DNA from: Paraburkholderia ginsengiterrae
GTDB taxonomy: Bacteria > Pseudomonadota > Gammaproteobacteria > Burkholderiales > Burkholderiaceae
Reading direction: 5' to 3'
Assembly (NCBI RefSeq): GCF_001645125.1
Contig: NZ_LXKA01000276.1
Location: 1-64,000 of the forward strand
DNA length: 64,000 nucleotides
Part shown: one piece after another, positions 55,098-63,294 of the stretch
Numbering within the stretch: the first letter of the stretch is position 1
How the letters are laid out: each line of letters starts with the position of its first letter
The notes under the pieces: model-generated
What the model was told of the DNA's origin: nothing
The model's database searches: none
Seen by the model: the letters and a program-made list of their open reading frames with translations, nothing else
Made by a program: the position numbers and the translations under genes

Positions 55098-57524
55098 ATG
55101 ATGCGCTCACCGATGAACCTGAAAACTCCGCCGCGTTTTTCGCTGTCGTCCCAGCTCGGCAACCATATCGTTCTGACCGCGCAGGCGCACTGCCGGATCG
55201 AACTGTTCGTGCTCGCGGAAGACATCATCCGGGTGCTGGTGCTGCCCGACGGCGAATTGCATGGACCGCGCACCTGGGCCATCGCGCCGGGCGCGGACGA
55301 CACGCCGCTCGAAGGCCGCGAGCGCCGCGACATGAGCGGCTTCGCGCCGCCGCCGTTCAAGGTATCGGGCGACGCTGCGCATCTCGTGGTTGAAACCGCG
55401 CGCATCCGCCTGACGGTCACGCTCGATGGCGGCGCATGCGCGTGGGACATTCTGCGTGGGCCGGACTGGCATCGCGTCATGAACGATCGCAAAACCCAGG
55501 CTTATAACTTCGGCTGGTGGGACGAGCGTGTGTACCACTACATCGAGCGCCGCAAGGACGAAATGTACGTCGGGCTGGGCGAGCGCGCCGGTTCGCTCGA
55601 TCGCGCCGAACAAAGCTATGAGATGCGCAATATCGACGCGATGGGCTACAGCGCGCGCACGACCGATCCGCTCTACAAGCACATCCCCTTCTACATCACC
55701 TGGCAGCCGCAAACGTCGACGGGGTTCGGCCTGTTTTACGACACCCTCGCCGATTGCCGCTTCGACATGGGGCGCGAGCTCGACAACTATCACGGTCACT
55801 ACCGCCATTTCATCGCCGAGCATGGTGATCTGGATTACTACTTCATCGCCTCGGCGGACACGCCCTTGCACGCGGTGCGCCGCTTTACGTGGCTGACCGG
55901 GCGGCCGGCCTGGATGCCGAAGTGGGGCCTCGGCTACTCCGGCTCGACCATGAGCTACACCGACGCACCCGACGCGCAGCAGCGCATGGGGGAATTCATC
56001 GAACGATGCAGCGAGCACGACATACTGTGCGACTCGTTCCATCTGTCGTCGGGCTACACGTCGATCGGCGCGAAACGCTACGTGTTCAACTGGAATCACG
56101 AGAAGTTTCCGGATATCGACGGCTTCGTGCAGAGCTACCTCGACCACGGCGTGCGTCTGTGCGCGAACATCAAGCCATGCCTTCTGCAGGATCATCCGGC
56201 GTTCGACGACGTGGCCCGCTCGGGTCTGCTGATCGCCGCGCAAGACGGCGAACCGGCATGGGTGCAGTTCTGGGACGAAGTCGGCGCCTATCTGGATTTC
56301 ACGAATCCCGACACCATCGCCTGGTGGAAAGCGCGCGTGAAAGAGAGCCTGCTCGCACACGGCATCGCGGCCACGTGGAACGACAACAACGAGTTCGAGA
56401 TCTGGACGCCCGACGCAATCGCCCGCGGCTTCGGCAACGCGTATCCGGCACGCCAGGCGAAGGTGCTGCAAACCCAGTTGATGATGCGCGCCTCGCACGA
56501 CGCGCAGCGCGCGCACGCGCCTGACCGGCGTCCGTTTCTCGTCTCCCGCTCGGGCGGCGTCGGCATGCACCGCTATGTGCAGACATGGTCGGGCGACAAC
56601 TACACCTCGTGGGAAACGCTGCGCTTCAACCTGAAGATGGGTCTCGGACTCGCCATGTCGGGCGTGTCGAACAGCGGGCACGATATTGGCGGATTCTCCG
56701 GCCCGGCGCCGGAACCAGAACTGTTCGCACGTTGGGTGGCCTTCGGCATCTTCCTGCCGCGCTTCAGCATTCACTCGTGGAATGACGACGGCACCGTCAA
56801 CGAACCGTGGATGCACCCCGAAGTCACGCACCAGGTGGCAGCGCTGATCAAACTGCGCTACCGCTTCATTCCGTATCTGTACGAGTTGCTGTGGCAATCG
56901 CATAGCGCGTACGAGCCGGTCACGCGGCCGATGTTCGCGGAATTTCCGCACGACCCGCGCTGCCTCGCCGACGGCGACGACATGATGCTCGGTTCGTCGA
57001 TGCTGGTCGCGCCGGTGGTCAAGGCGGGCCAGTCGGAGCGCGACGTCTATCTGCCTTCAGGCACGCGGTGGGTGTCGTACTGGAGCGGCAACGCGTTCGA
57101 CGGCGGCCAGACGGTGACGCTGCCCGCACCGCTCGAGCAGCCGGTTGTATTGCTGCGCGAAGGCAGCGTGATCCCGCTGAACATCGCCGAACAACACTTC
57201 GGCCGTCCGGCCGACGAGCGCGCGTTCATCGCCGTGCCGCCCGCAGGCGTCGGCATCGCACGCGGCAGTTGCGTCGAAGACGACGGCGAAAGCGAAGCCT
57301 GGCGCACGGGTGCGCAAGGCCGCTGGAACGTCACGATCGAAAGCGACGCGAGCGCGCTGCGCATCTCGGTCGAACGTGAAGGCTGGATGCCACAACCGCG
57401 GGCGGAAGTCTCAATCCTCGTGCCGATGGACGACGCGCGCACCGCAGTCTGCGTCGGCGGCAGGCTGGTAGCCGAGCACTCAGCTGACGGCTGGCGGCGC
57501 CTGACGATTTCCCTGCCGCAGTAA
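55098..57524 (+). CDS. glycoside hydrolase family 31 alpha-glycosidase
   Basis: A retaining alpha-glycosidase of 808 aa, without signal peptide, so probably cytoplasmic. An N-terminal beta-sandwich (about 20-270) precedes the barrel. The nucleophile Asp429 is in WNDNNEFEIW, the general-acid region is WSGDNYTSWETLR, and SGHDIGGFSGP and PRFSIHSWN line the site. A C-terminal beta domain follows. The substrate (alpha-glucoside, xyloside or other) cannot be read from sequence. It lies between an MFS transporter and a porin, giving a three-gene uptake and cleavage unit. Confidence 0.92.
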   Translation: MMRSPMNLKTPPRFSLSSQLGNHIVLTAQAHCRIELFVLAEDIIRVLVLPDGELHGPRTWAIAPGADDTPLEGRERRDMSGFAPPPFKVSGDAAHLVVETARIRLTVTLDGGACAWDILRGPDWHRVMNDRKTQAYNFGWWDERVYHYIERRKDEMYVGLGERAGSLDRAEQSYEMRNIDAMGYSARTTDPLYKHIPFYITWQPQTSTGFGLFYDTLADCRFDMGRELDNYHGHYRHFIAEHGDLDYYFIASADTPLHAVRRFTWLTGRPAWMPKWGLGYSGSTMSYTDAPDAQQRMGEFIERCSEHDILCDSFHLSSGYTSIGAKRYVFNWNHEKFPDIDGFVQSYLDHGVRLCANIKPCLLQDHPAFDDVARSGLLIAAQDGEPAWVQFWDEVGAYLDFTNPDTIAWWKARVKESLLAHGIAATWNDNNEFEIWTPDAIARGFGNAYPARQAKVLQTQLMMRASHDAQRAHAPDRRPFLVSRSGGVGMHRYVQTWSGDNYTSWETLRFNLKMGLGLAMSGVSNSGHDIGGFSGPAPEPELFARWVAFGIFLPRFSIHSWNDDGTVNEPWMHPEVTHQVAALIKLRYRFIPYLYELLWQSHSAYEPVTRPMFAEFPHDPRCLADGDDMMLGSSMLVAPVVKAGQSERDVYLPSGTRWVSYWSGNAFDGGQTVTLPAPLEQPVVLLREGSVIPLNIAEQHFGRPADERAFIAVPPAGVGIARGSCVEDDGESEAWRTGAQGRWNVTIESDASALRISVEREGWMPQPRAEVSILVPMDDARTAVCVGGRLVAEHSADGWRRLTISLPQ

Positions 57525-57587
57525 AAAAACATGCAGCACCGACCTGAAGAACAAAAGTCACTATTTCAATCCGGAGACTCGCAAGCC

Positions 57588-58775
57588 ATGAATTCACTGA
57601 AGCGCGCGCGTGCGCGCGCACTCGCCCTTTCGTGCCTGCCTCTCGCAGGCGCCCTGTTGCCGGCCGGCGCATCGGCGCAAAGCAGCGTGACGCTGTACGG
57701 CGTTGTCGATAATGCGTTCGCCTATTCCAGCAATCAAAAAGGTCATTCGAACTTCTACATGAGCCAGGGCAATCTGCAGGCGAGCAAATTCGGTCTGCTT
57801 GGCTCGGAAGACATTGGCGGTGGAACGAAGACGATCTTCCGGCTCGAAAGCGGCTTTAATTCGCTGACGGGTGCTCAAAGCAGCGCGGGCTACATGTTCA
57901 ACCGGCAGGCGTATGTCGGACTCACCAACGACCGCTACGGCACGGTGACACTTGGCCGCCAGTACACGCCCTACTTCCAGATGGTCGGCGCGCTTGGACC
58001 AACCGGCGTGCTCACGGGCGCGACCGGTGCGCATCCGGGCGACCTCGATGCGCTCGACACCACGCTGCGCCTGAATAATTCGGTTACCTATCTTTCGCCG
58101 ACGATCGCAGGCCTGCAATTCAGCGCGCAGTACGGCCTGGGCGGCGTGCCAGGCAGCATCGCGAGCGGCAGTCAATTCAGCGCGGCGATTCGCTACGACT
58201 ACCAGCCGTTTGCAGTGGCGGCCGGCTACGTGAAACTCAAGGACATTGCGACGAGCGCGGCGCTCGGCACCTTTGCGGTCAATTCGCCCGTGAATAGCGG
58301 TTATGCGACCGCGCACAGCTCGCAACTTTTCGCCGCGGCGGCCCGCTATAACCTGCGGGATCTGATGGTCGGCATCAACTATTCGAACGTGCAGTACACG
58401 CCGGGCTCCGGGTCGCTATTCACCAGCGAAGGTGTGTTCAACACGTACGGCGTAATTTCGACCTACCGGATCACACCGGCAGTGACGGTTGGCGCGGGCT
58501 ATAGCTATACGCAGGCAAGCAAGGCGAACGGCATTACCGATCCGGCGCGCTATCATCAGATTTCGCTCGAACAGACCTACAACCTGTCCACCCGCACCAC
58601 GTTGTATGCGCTGGAGGCGTATCAGCATGCGCACGGCAAGACGCTGGTCGCCGCGGGCAGCACCGGGACGAGTATTACCGATGCGGTGGCGGTGGTCGGC
58701 GATTCGCAGAACACGACGCCTTCATCCGGGCCTTCGCAGTTCGTCGGCATGGTGGGGCTGCGGCACGCATTCTGA
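57588..58775 (+). CDS. Gram-negative general porin
   Basis: Outer-membrane trimeric beta-barrel of the Burkholderiales OmpC-like type (395 aa). A signal peptide (ALSCLPLAGALLPAGASAQ) precedes SSVTLYGVVDNAFAYSS, the hallmark first strand, and the chain ends in a C-terminal Phe (LRHAF) recognised by the Bam machinery. ATG 57588 was chosen over 57531 because it begins the signal peptide; GGAG lies 12 nt upstream. 63 nt from the GH31 gene and probably co-transcribed. Confidence 0.93.
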   Translation: MNSLKRARARALALSCLPLAGALLPAGASAQSSVTLYGVVDNAFAYSSNQKGHSNFYMSQGNLQASKFGLLGSEDIGGGTKTIFRLESGFNSLTGAQSSAGYMFNRQAYVGLTNDRYGTVTLGRQYTPYFQMVGALGPTGVLTGATGAHPGDLDALDTTLRLNNSVTYLSPTIAGLQFSAQYGLGGVPGSIASGSQFSAAIRYDYQPFAVAAGYVKLKDIATSAALGTFAVNSPVNSGYATAHSSQLFAAAARYNLRDLMVGINYSNVQYTPGSGSLFTSEGVFNTYGVISTYRITPAVTVGAGYSYTQASKANGITDPARYHQISLEQTYNLSTRTTLYALEAYQHAHGKTLVAAGSTGTSITDAVAVVGDSQNTTPSSGPSQFVGMVGLRHAF

Positions 58776-58790
58776 TCGCGCGCGAAGCGC

Positions 58791-59291
58791 TCATCCTTGA
58801 TCCGCAGGCGGCGTTCGATACTCGATTGCGCCGCCGGGCAAAAAATACAGGATGAGCGCTTTCCTGGTGACCGTTGGGAAATGCTCGCTAAGCGGCGGAA
58901 ACACGCACCAGCCCGCGCCATGTCCACAAAACTGCGCGCCTTCTTCGAGTGGAATGATCATGTTGATCTCTCCGTTCGTATGGCAGTGGTACTGTCCCTT
59001 CACATCCCGCAACAGCCCGCTTTCGATGCTCATGCCGGCCGTCTCGGGCGAAGGTTCCGCGATGCGACCCCGCCGGTAATCCGCGCCTTCGATTTCCACA
59101 TACGCCGCCCACCCTTCTTCGACCCCGATTTTCAGCAGGCTCACCATGCGCGCGTAGGATTGGGTACCGACTCCAAATTCGCGATTCAGATGCGACTCGA
59201 GCGTGCCGTCTAATGACCGCCCACGTATGCTGTCGCAGACTTCCCGCAACAGCCCCGACATCTCGTCCTTGTGAATTCCCGTGGGCAGCAT
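58791..59291 (-). CDS. DUF4863 / 4-hydroxylaminobenzoate lyase-like protein
   Basis: A 166-aa cupin-like protein. Segments RGRIAEPSPETAGMS, YHCHTNGEINMIIPL, and CGHGAGWCVFPPLSEHFPTV match the pattern of the PnbB family, which converts 4-hydroxylaminobenzoate to protocatechuate. The His pair in YHCHTNGE is probably a metal site. AAGGAG sits six bases from ATG 59291. No nitrobenzoate reductase or protocatechuate gene is nearby, so the real substrate is open. Confidence 0.8.
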   Translation of the reverse strand: MLPTGIHKDEMSGLLREVCDSIRGRSLDGTLESHLNREFGVGTQSYARMVSLLKIGVEEGWAAYVEIEGADYRRGRIAEPSPETAGMSIESGLLRDVKGQYHCHTNGEINMIIPLEEGAQFCGHGAGWCVFPPLSEHFPTVTRKALILYFLPGGAIEYRTPPADQG

Positions 59292-59549
59292 CAACGTCTC
59301 CTTACTGTTTGACTCCATACGCGGCTTTTGGCCGCTCCGCCGCCCCAAAGCCTGAGTTCGCGGATTCTGCCGCTAGCCGAACGACCGTCAACCAGTCTAG
59401 AGGTGCAGGCGGGTGCTGAACAATCAAACATTCCGGCGCAGATATAAGCAATCGGAATACCGGAGACCCGCTGAAATTTTCTTCGCGGTTCCGGCAGAGC
59501 CGTTTCGGCAGCAGCCGGACCCGCGCGTGGCGAACGCGGAAGATTGCCC

Positions 59550-60392
59550 CTAGTGACGCGCAACCGGGATGAAGCCGTAACGCGGAAGCACCTCCTGCGC
59601 CGCCGGACTCATCAGATACATCGCCAGCCGGTAAGCGGCATCGCGCGTCGCGGCGTTCTGCGGCGACTCGATCACGGTCATTCCGTAATAGACGGGAAAA
59701 TCCAGATCGGGCGGCAACTCGACGTGCGTCAGCGACGTGTCAGGCGTCGTTTCGTGGGAACTGCAGTAGCCGATAAACACATCGACGTAGTGTGTCGCAA
59801 GAAAGTATTTCACCGGACTCTGGCCTGCCGGCACGGGCGGCGTGACGGCGCCGCCCACCAGTTGCTTCGCCTTCGCCTCCAGCGTTTGCGTGGCGCCGGG
59901 CCGGACGGTGCCGGCTTTTTCAAACAGCGCCCATGCGTAGTCGCCTCCGGGGTCTGCCTTCGGCGTCGACGTGCCGATCCCGATGGCCGGATCGAGCAGC
60001 TTGTCGAGCAGGTTGGCGCTGGTCAGCCCGACATCCGGACGCGCGTCCACGCACAGCCGGTTTCGCGCGAATACCACGACGGGCGCCGCTTTGCCTTCCG
60101 CTGCAAGGCGCTGCGGATGCGCCATGTTCGCGGAAACGAAAATGTCGGCTCTCGCCGAATGCTCGATCTTGTCGAGCAAGGTGCCGGCAGGCCCGGTCAC
60201 GAGCTGAACCGGCTGGCCGGTCTCGCTGGTGTACTGGCGCGTGATGGCACCGAGCGCGCCGGTCGTGCTGCCGGCCGCGTAGACCGTGATAGTCGGCACG
60301 GCGGGCGCCTGCTGAGCCACGGCGAGACAGGCGCTCATGCCGATAGCGGAGGACAGCAGCCCCCGGAGCAGAAAGGAGGACAGTTTTTTCAT
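59550..60392 (-). CDS. ModA-like periplasmic substrate-binding protein
   Basis: An extracellular oxyanion-binding protein of the molybdate/tungstate ModA type (280 aa). A signal peptide precedes mature TITVYAAGSTTGALGAI, with SAGSTxG-like anion-binding Ser/Thr; ADIFVSANMAHP, VFARNRLCVDA and GTSTPKADPGGDYAW are typical. ATG 60392 begins two bases past the stop of the TonB receptor (TGATATG), so translation is coupled. No ModB permease or ModC ATPase follows, so the inner-membrane partner must lie elsewhere or be absent. Confidence 0.87.
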   Translation of the reverse strand: MKKLSSFLLRGLLSSAIGMSACLAVAQQAPAVPTITVYAAGSTTGALGAITRQYTSETGQPVQLVTGPAGTLLDKIEHSARADIFVSANMAHPQRLAAEGKAAPVVVFARNRLCVDARPDVGLTSANLLDKLLDPAIGIGTSTPKADPGGDYAWALFEKAGTVRPGATQTLEAKAKQLVGGAVTPPVPAGQSPVKYFLATHYVDVFIGYCSSHETTPDTSLTHVELPPDLDFPVYYGMTVIESPQNAATRDAAYRLAMYLMSPAAQEVLPRYGFIPVARH

Positions 60393-60393
60393 A

Positions 60394-62523
60394 TCAGAGA
60401 TCGACCTGGATGGATGCACGAACCGTTCGCGGCGCGCCGAGTGTGGCAGTGCCGCTATCGCTGCCGGTATAGCCGTTCTGGCCCGCCGGTGTGATGTTGG
60501 CCCAGTAGTGGCGGTTGGCTACGTTGTCGACGCCAACTCGCAGCGCCACAGCCTTGCCGGCGACTTTCGTCAGGTAGCGCGCGCCGAGGTTGAAGACCGT
60601 GTAACCGTCGGCGTAGTCGGTGTTCGAATAGTTGGCGGCGCGACGGCTCGCATAGTTCACGTCGACGTTAAAGCCGAGCCCGGCCACGGTCGGAATCGAG
60701 TAATCGATGAGCGCGTCGAACACGACGCGCGACAGGCCGAGAATCTGCGTTCCCTCGGTGGCGGCGACGCCGGTGTTATGCAACCGCGGATCCAGCAGCG
60801 CGAGCCCGGTGTAAATGTTGATATCACGCGTGACGGCCCCCGTCGCGGTCAGCTCGATCCCGCGATTCACCTGCTCACCCTGCTCCGCATAGACGTTGTT
60901 CGCGGTCACCATGGCATAGGGCCGCTCGATCCGGTAGAGCGCGGCACCCAGCGTCGCACGGCCGATATCGACCTTGTAGCCGAGTTCCCACTGCTTGCTG
61001 CGGTAAGGGGCGAGTTCATCGCCCGCGTTGACGGTGCCGGACGGTGCGATGTCGCCCTGCTGGAGACTGTCCGCGTAGGTGACATAGGCGGTCATGTTCG
61101 CAAGCGGCTTGTACATCAGGCTGGCTGTCGGGCTGACGCCGTCGGCGCTGTACTTGCTCGTGACCGCCCCCGCCGAGTTGTAGTTCTCGGCATGGATCCA
61201 GCTCTGGCTCGCGGCCAGCAGCGTCGACCAGTGCTCGTTGAAACTGATCGTGTCGCCAACGCTGATCGCTTGCTGGAATGTATTGACCGACCGATAGCGG
61301 TTCGAAAAATCCGGCAGCGGCGGCTCGCCAAAAAGCGTCGGATTACTAAGGTTTCCGGTACCGAGCGTGATCGCGCCGGTATGGTATGGCGTGTAGCGGT
61401 TCCAGTAAAAACCGGTAGTCGACACGAACACGTCGTGGGTCAGGCCGGCGAGCGCGACGTGGCCGTTCAACGCGATCGTGTTGCTGATGATCTGGTCGAG
61501 ACTGTAGGTCGTCGTCGCGGTCGTTTCCTTGTACGCGCCGCTGTTATTGGTGAGCGTGAGAGTCGGGACAGTCGACGCCCGGTCGTTCGTTTCGCGCTGC
61601 ACGCCTGCGCTCAGGTGCCAGTCCTGATTGAAGTCGTGCTTGAGCGTCGCGCCCATCATGTTCGTGACGTTGTTGTCACCGGCCCATGACTGGCCGAACC
61701 CGACCGTTGCCGGATTCGGCGCGGCGGGAAGCAGCACGTTCTTCGCCAGCGCGAAGGTTCCGGGGTAGCCCGTGTCGAGGTAGTGGTACGTGCTGAAATT
61801 CGTTTCGAGCCGCGTGTCCGGCGTGAAACGGACATCGAAGGCGAGGCTCGCGAGGCGCCTGCGCAGACGGCTGTCCGAGACATAGCCCTCGCCATCCTGG
61901 TTGAGCAGATTGAGGCGATAGCCGAAGCGGTCGTCGTTGCCGAAGTGGCCGCCAAGGTCGAGATGCTCGGTCCACAGATCCTTCGACTCATAGCCCAGCG
62001 TGAATTCGCGCAGCGGTTCATCGGTCGGACGCTTGAGCACGTAGTTGAACGTGCCGGCCGGACTCGCCGGCCCGTAAAGGGCGCCGGCAAGTCCGTTCAG
62101 CACCTCGATGCGGTCGAACTGCTCGATCGGATAGTCGGTCGTCGCGGCGATGTTCATGCCGTCGATCCGCGTATTCTGGACGACGCCCGCCTGCATGCCG
62201 CGCGTCTGGGGCCGGATATTCCAGCCCTGCACCGACGGAATGAAGGTGAATGCCTCCTGCACGCTGCGCAGTTGCTGGTTCTTTGCCAAGGACTCCGGAA
62301 TGACGTTAATCGAATAAGGCGTATCGAGCAGCTTCTTTTCGCCGAGCGGCCCGACCACGGTCTGCTTGACCTGATACGACGGGTAAGTCACGGGCATGAC
62401 GCCTGTGATGACAATCGGGGCAAGCTGAGCTTCGTTGTCCTGTGCATGAGCCGGGAGGGCCACGCCGATTCCTGTGTAGGCGAGTGCGAGCGTAGGTAAT
62501 GTGTAGCGGGAACGTGGTGCCAT
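60394..62523 (-). CDS. TonB-dependent outer-membrane receptor (siderophore type)
   Basis: A 709-aa 22-strand outer-membrane transporter. A signal peptide (LALAYTGIGVALPAHA) is followed by a TonB-box-like segment APIVITGVM, a plug domain (about 50-160, with the PSVQGWNIRPQTRGMQ and DRIEVLNGLAGALYG motifs), then the barrel and a C-terminal RASIQVDL. It resembles FhuE/FecA-type siderophore receptors. Its gene is followed immediately by a ModA-like binding protein and preceded by a ModE-like operator, which suggests a molybdate or tungstate complex rather than iron. Confidence 0.9.
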   Translation of the reverse strand: MAPRSRYTLPTLALAYTGIGVALPAHAQDNEAQLAPIVITGVMPVTYPSYQVKQTVVGPLGEKKLLDTPYSINVIPESLAKNQQLRSVQEAFTFIPSVQGWNIRPQTRGMQAGVVQNTRIDGMNIAATTDYPIEQFDRIEVLNGLAGALYGPASPAGTFNYVLKRPTDEPLREFTLGYESKDLWTEHLDLGGHFGNDDRFGYRLNLLNQDGEGYVSDSRLRRRLASLAFDVRFTPDTRLETNFSTYHYLDTGYPGTFALAKNVLLPAAPNPATVGFGQSWAGDNNVTNMMGATLKHDFNQDWHLSAGVQRETNDRASTVPTLTLTNNSGAYKETTATTTYSLDQIISNTIALNGHVALAGLTHDVFVSTTGFYWNRYTPYHTGAITLGTGNLSNPTLFGEPPLPDFSNRYRSVNTFQQAISVGDTISFNEHWSTLLAASQSWIHAENYNSAGAVTSKYSADGVSPTASLMYKPLANMTAYVTYADSLQQGDIAPSGTVNAGDELAPYRSKQWELGYKVDIGRATLGAALYRIERPYAMVTANNVYAEQGEQVNRGIELTATGAVTRDINIYTGLALLDPRLHNTGVAATEGTQILGLSRVVFDALIDYSIPTVAGLGFNVDVNYASRRAANYSNTDYADGYTVFNLGARYLTKVAGKAVALRVGVDNVANRHYWANITPAGQNGYTGSDSGTATLGAPRTVRASIQVDL

Positions 62524-62551
62524 TGAGTTTCTTCGTTACGGGGGGGTAGTT

Positions 62552-62595
62552 CGTTATATCTTTCGGAATATAACGTGGCAGGTGACTGTCAACAA
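62552..62595 (-). promoter_or_regulatory. ModE-like operator overlapping the TonB receptor promoter
   Basis: The perfect inverted repeat CGTTATAT-N8-ATATAACG (62552-62575) is close to known ModE operators, whose core is TATAT/ATATA arms ending in AACG. On the minus strand a -35 TTGTTG (62590-62595) and -10 TATATT (62567-62572) are spaced 17 nt. The repeat covers the -10, as expected for a repressor. A seven-G run lies between it and the start codon. Confidence 0.6.
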
Positions 62596-62954
62596 GGACG
62601 CTACGGGGTCTTGTTGCATCGATGCGTCGCGGATAAGGGAATACTGCTTATATCAGGAGAGCGATAGTGACCGTTCCGGCCGGCAAACCGATTCCGGCAT
62701 TCGTCGGATTATATAAAGCAATCCTTATCGATCAGACGCGAAGGCATTTCACGCGGCCGGCGTCGCGGCGCCTTTCAGGCCGTACCTCACGACGATATGG
62801 GAGGTCTTCGGTGCGTTGCCGATGTTCTTTCCGGTTTTGATGGCGTTGCTCCCCTCGTCTTCGGATGCCGGTGGAATTGCACTGATCAATTCCGCCGGCC
62901 AGATCGGGGAATGCCTGGCTGCGGTACAAATTTGACGGTCGTTTTTCGGCCGCA
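62596..62954. other. intergenic region between TonB receptor and tRNA-Ser
   Basis: No recognisable gene. A minus-strand frame at 62749-62930 encodes a peptide containing KTGKNIGNAPKTSHIVVRYG and ends GLKGAATPAA. It has no good start of its own; it continues into the tRNA-Ser terminator. It could be a gene remnant. GGATT/AATCC and ATAAG/CTTAT repeats occur near 62645 and 62715. Confidence 0.4.
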
Positions 62955-62955
62955 C

Positions 62956-62997
62956 AAAAAACAAAAACCCCGCAGAGCCTAGACTCTGCGGGGTTTT
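62956..62997 (-). terminator. terminator downstream of tRNA-Ser
   Basis: Stem AAAACCCCGCAGAG/CTCTGCGGGGTTTT (62964-62977 and 62984-62997) with loop CCTAGA. The U-tract on the minus strand is templated by the A-run at 62956-62967. Confidence 0.92.
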
Positions 62998-63009
62998 CTC
63001 CACCACTTC

Positions 63010-63103
63010 TGGCGGAGACGGAGGGATTCGAACCCTCGATCCAGGTTTTGGCCCAGATGCTCCCTTAGCAGGGGAGTGCCTTCGACCTCTCGGCCACGTC
63101 TCC
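63010..63103 (-). tRNA. tRNA-Ser (GCU)
   Basis: A 94-nt class II cloverleaf with encoded CCA and a long variable arm. The acceptor is GGAGACG/CGTCTCC, anticodon GCT in the loop CTGCTAA. It lies downstream of lysC on the same strand. Confidence 0.97.
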
Positions 63104-63240
63104 CAAACTTTCGGTTGCGCAGGGAGGCAGCGCAACGAAGCCAAGATAATAGCGGGCGGAGCCGCGAAGGTCAATGTCTGACGAACACTTTTTATGCCAG
63201 TTTCGTCATTGACGACGCAAAATATTCACACCCGCCGCAA

Positions 63241-63272
63241 AAAACAAAACGGGGCGCTCTTGAGCGCCCCGT
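63241..63272 (-). terminator. terminator of lysC
   Basis: Stem ACGGGGCGCTC/GAGCGCCCCGT (63249-63259 and 63262-63272) with the U-run templated by A bases at 63241-63249. It is 22 nt past the lysC stop. Confidence 0.85.
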
Positions 63273-63294
63273 CTGCCAAGCCCGCTAAAACAGA

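Noticed and set aside
62749-63174. A 141-aa minus frame spanning tRNA-Ser
   Set aside because: It reads through the tRNA and its terminator; only the distal part is protein-like, so it is noted as a possible remnant and not as a gene.
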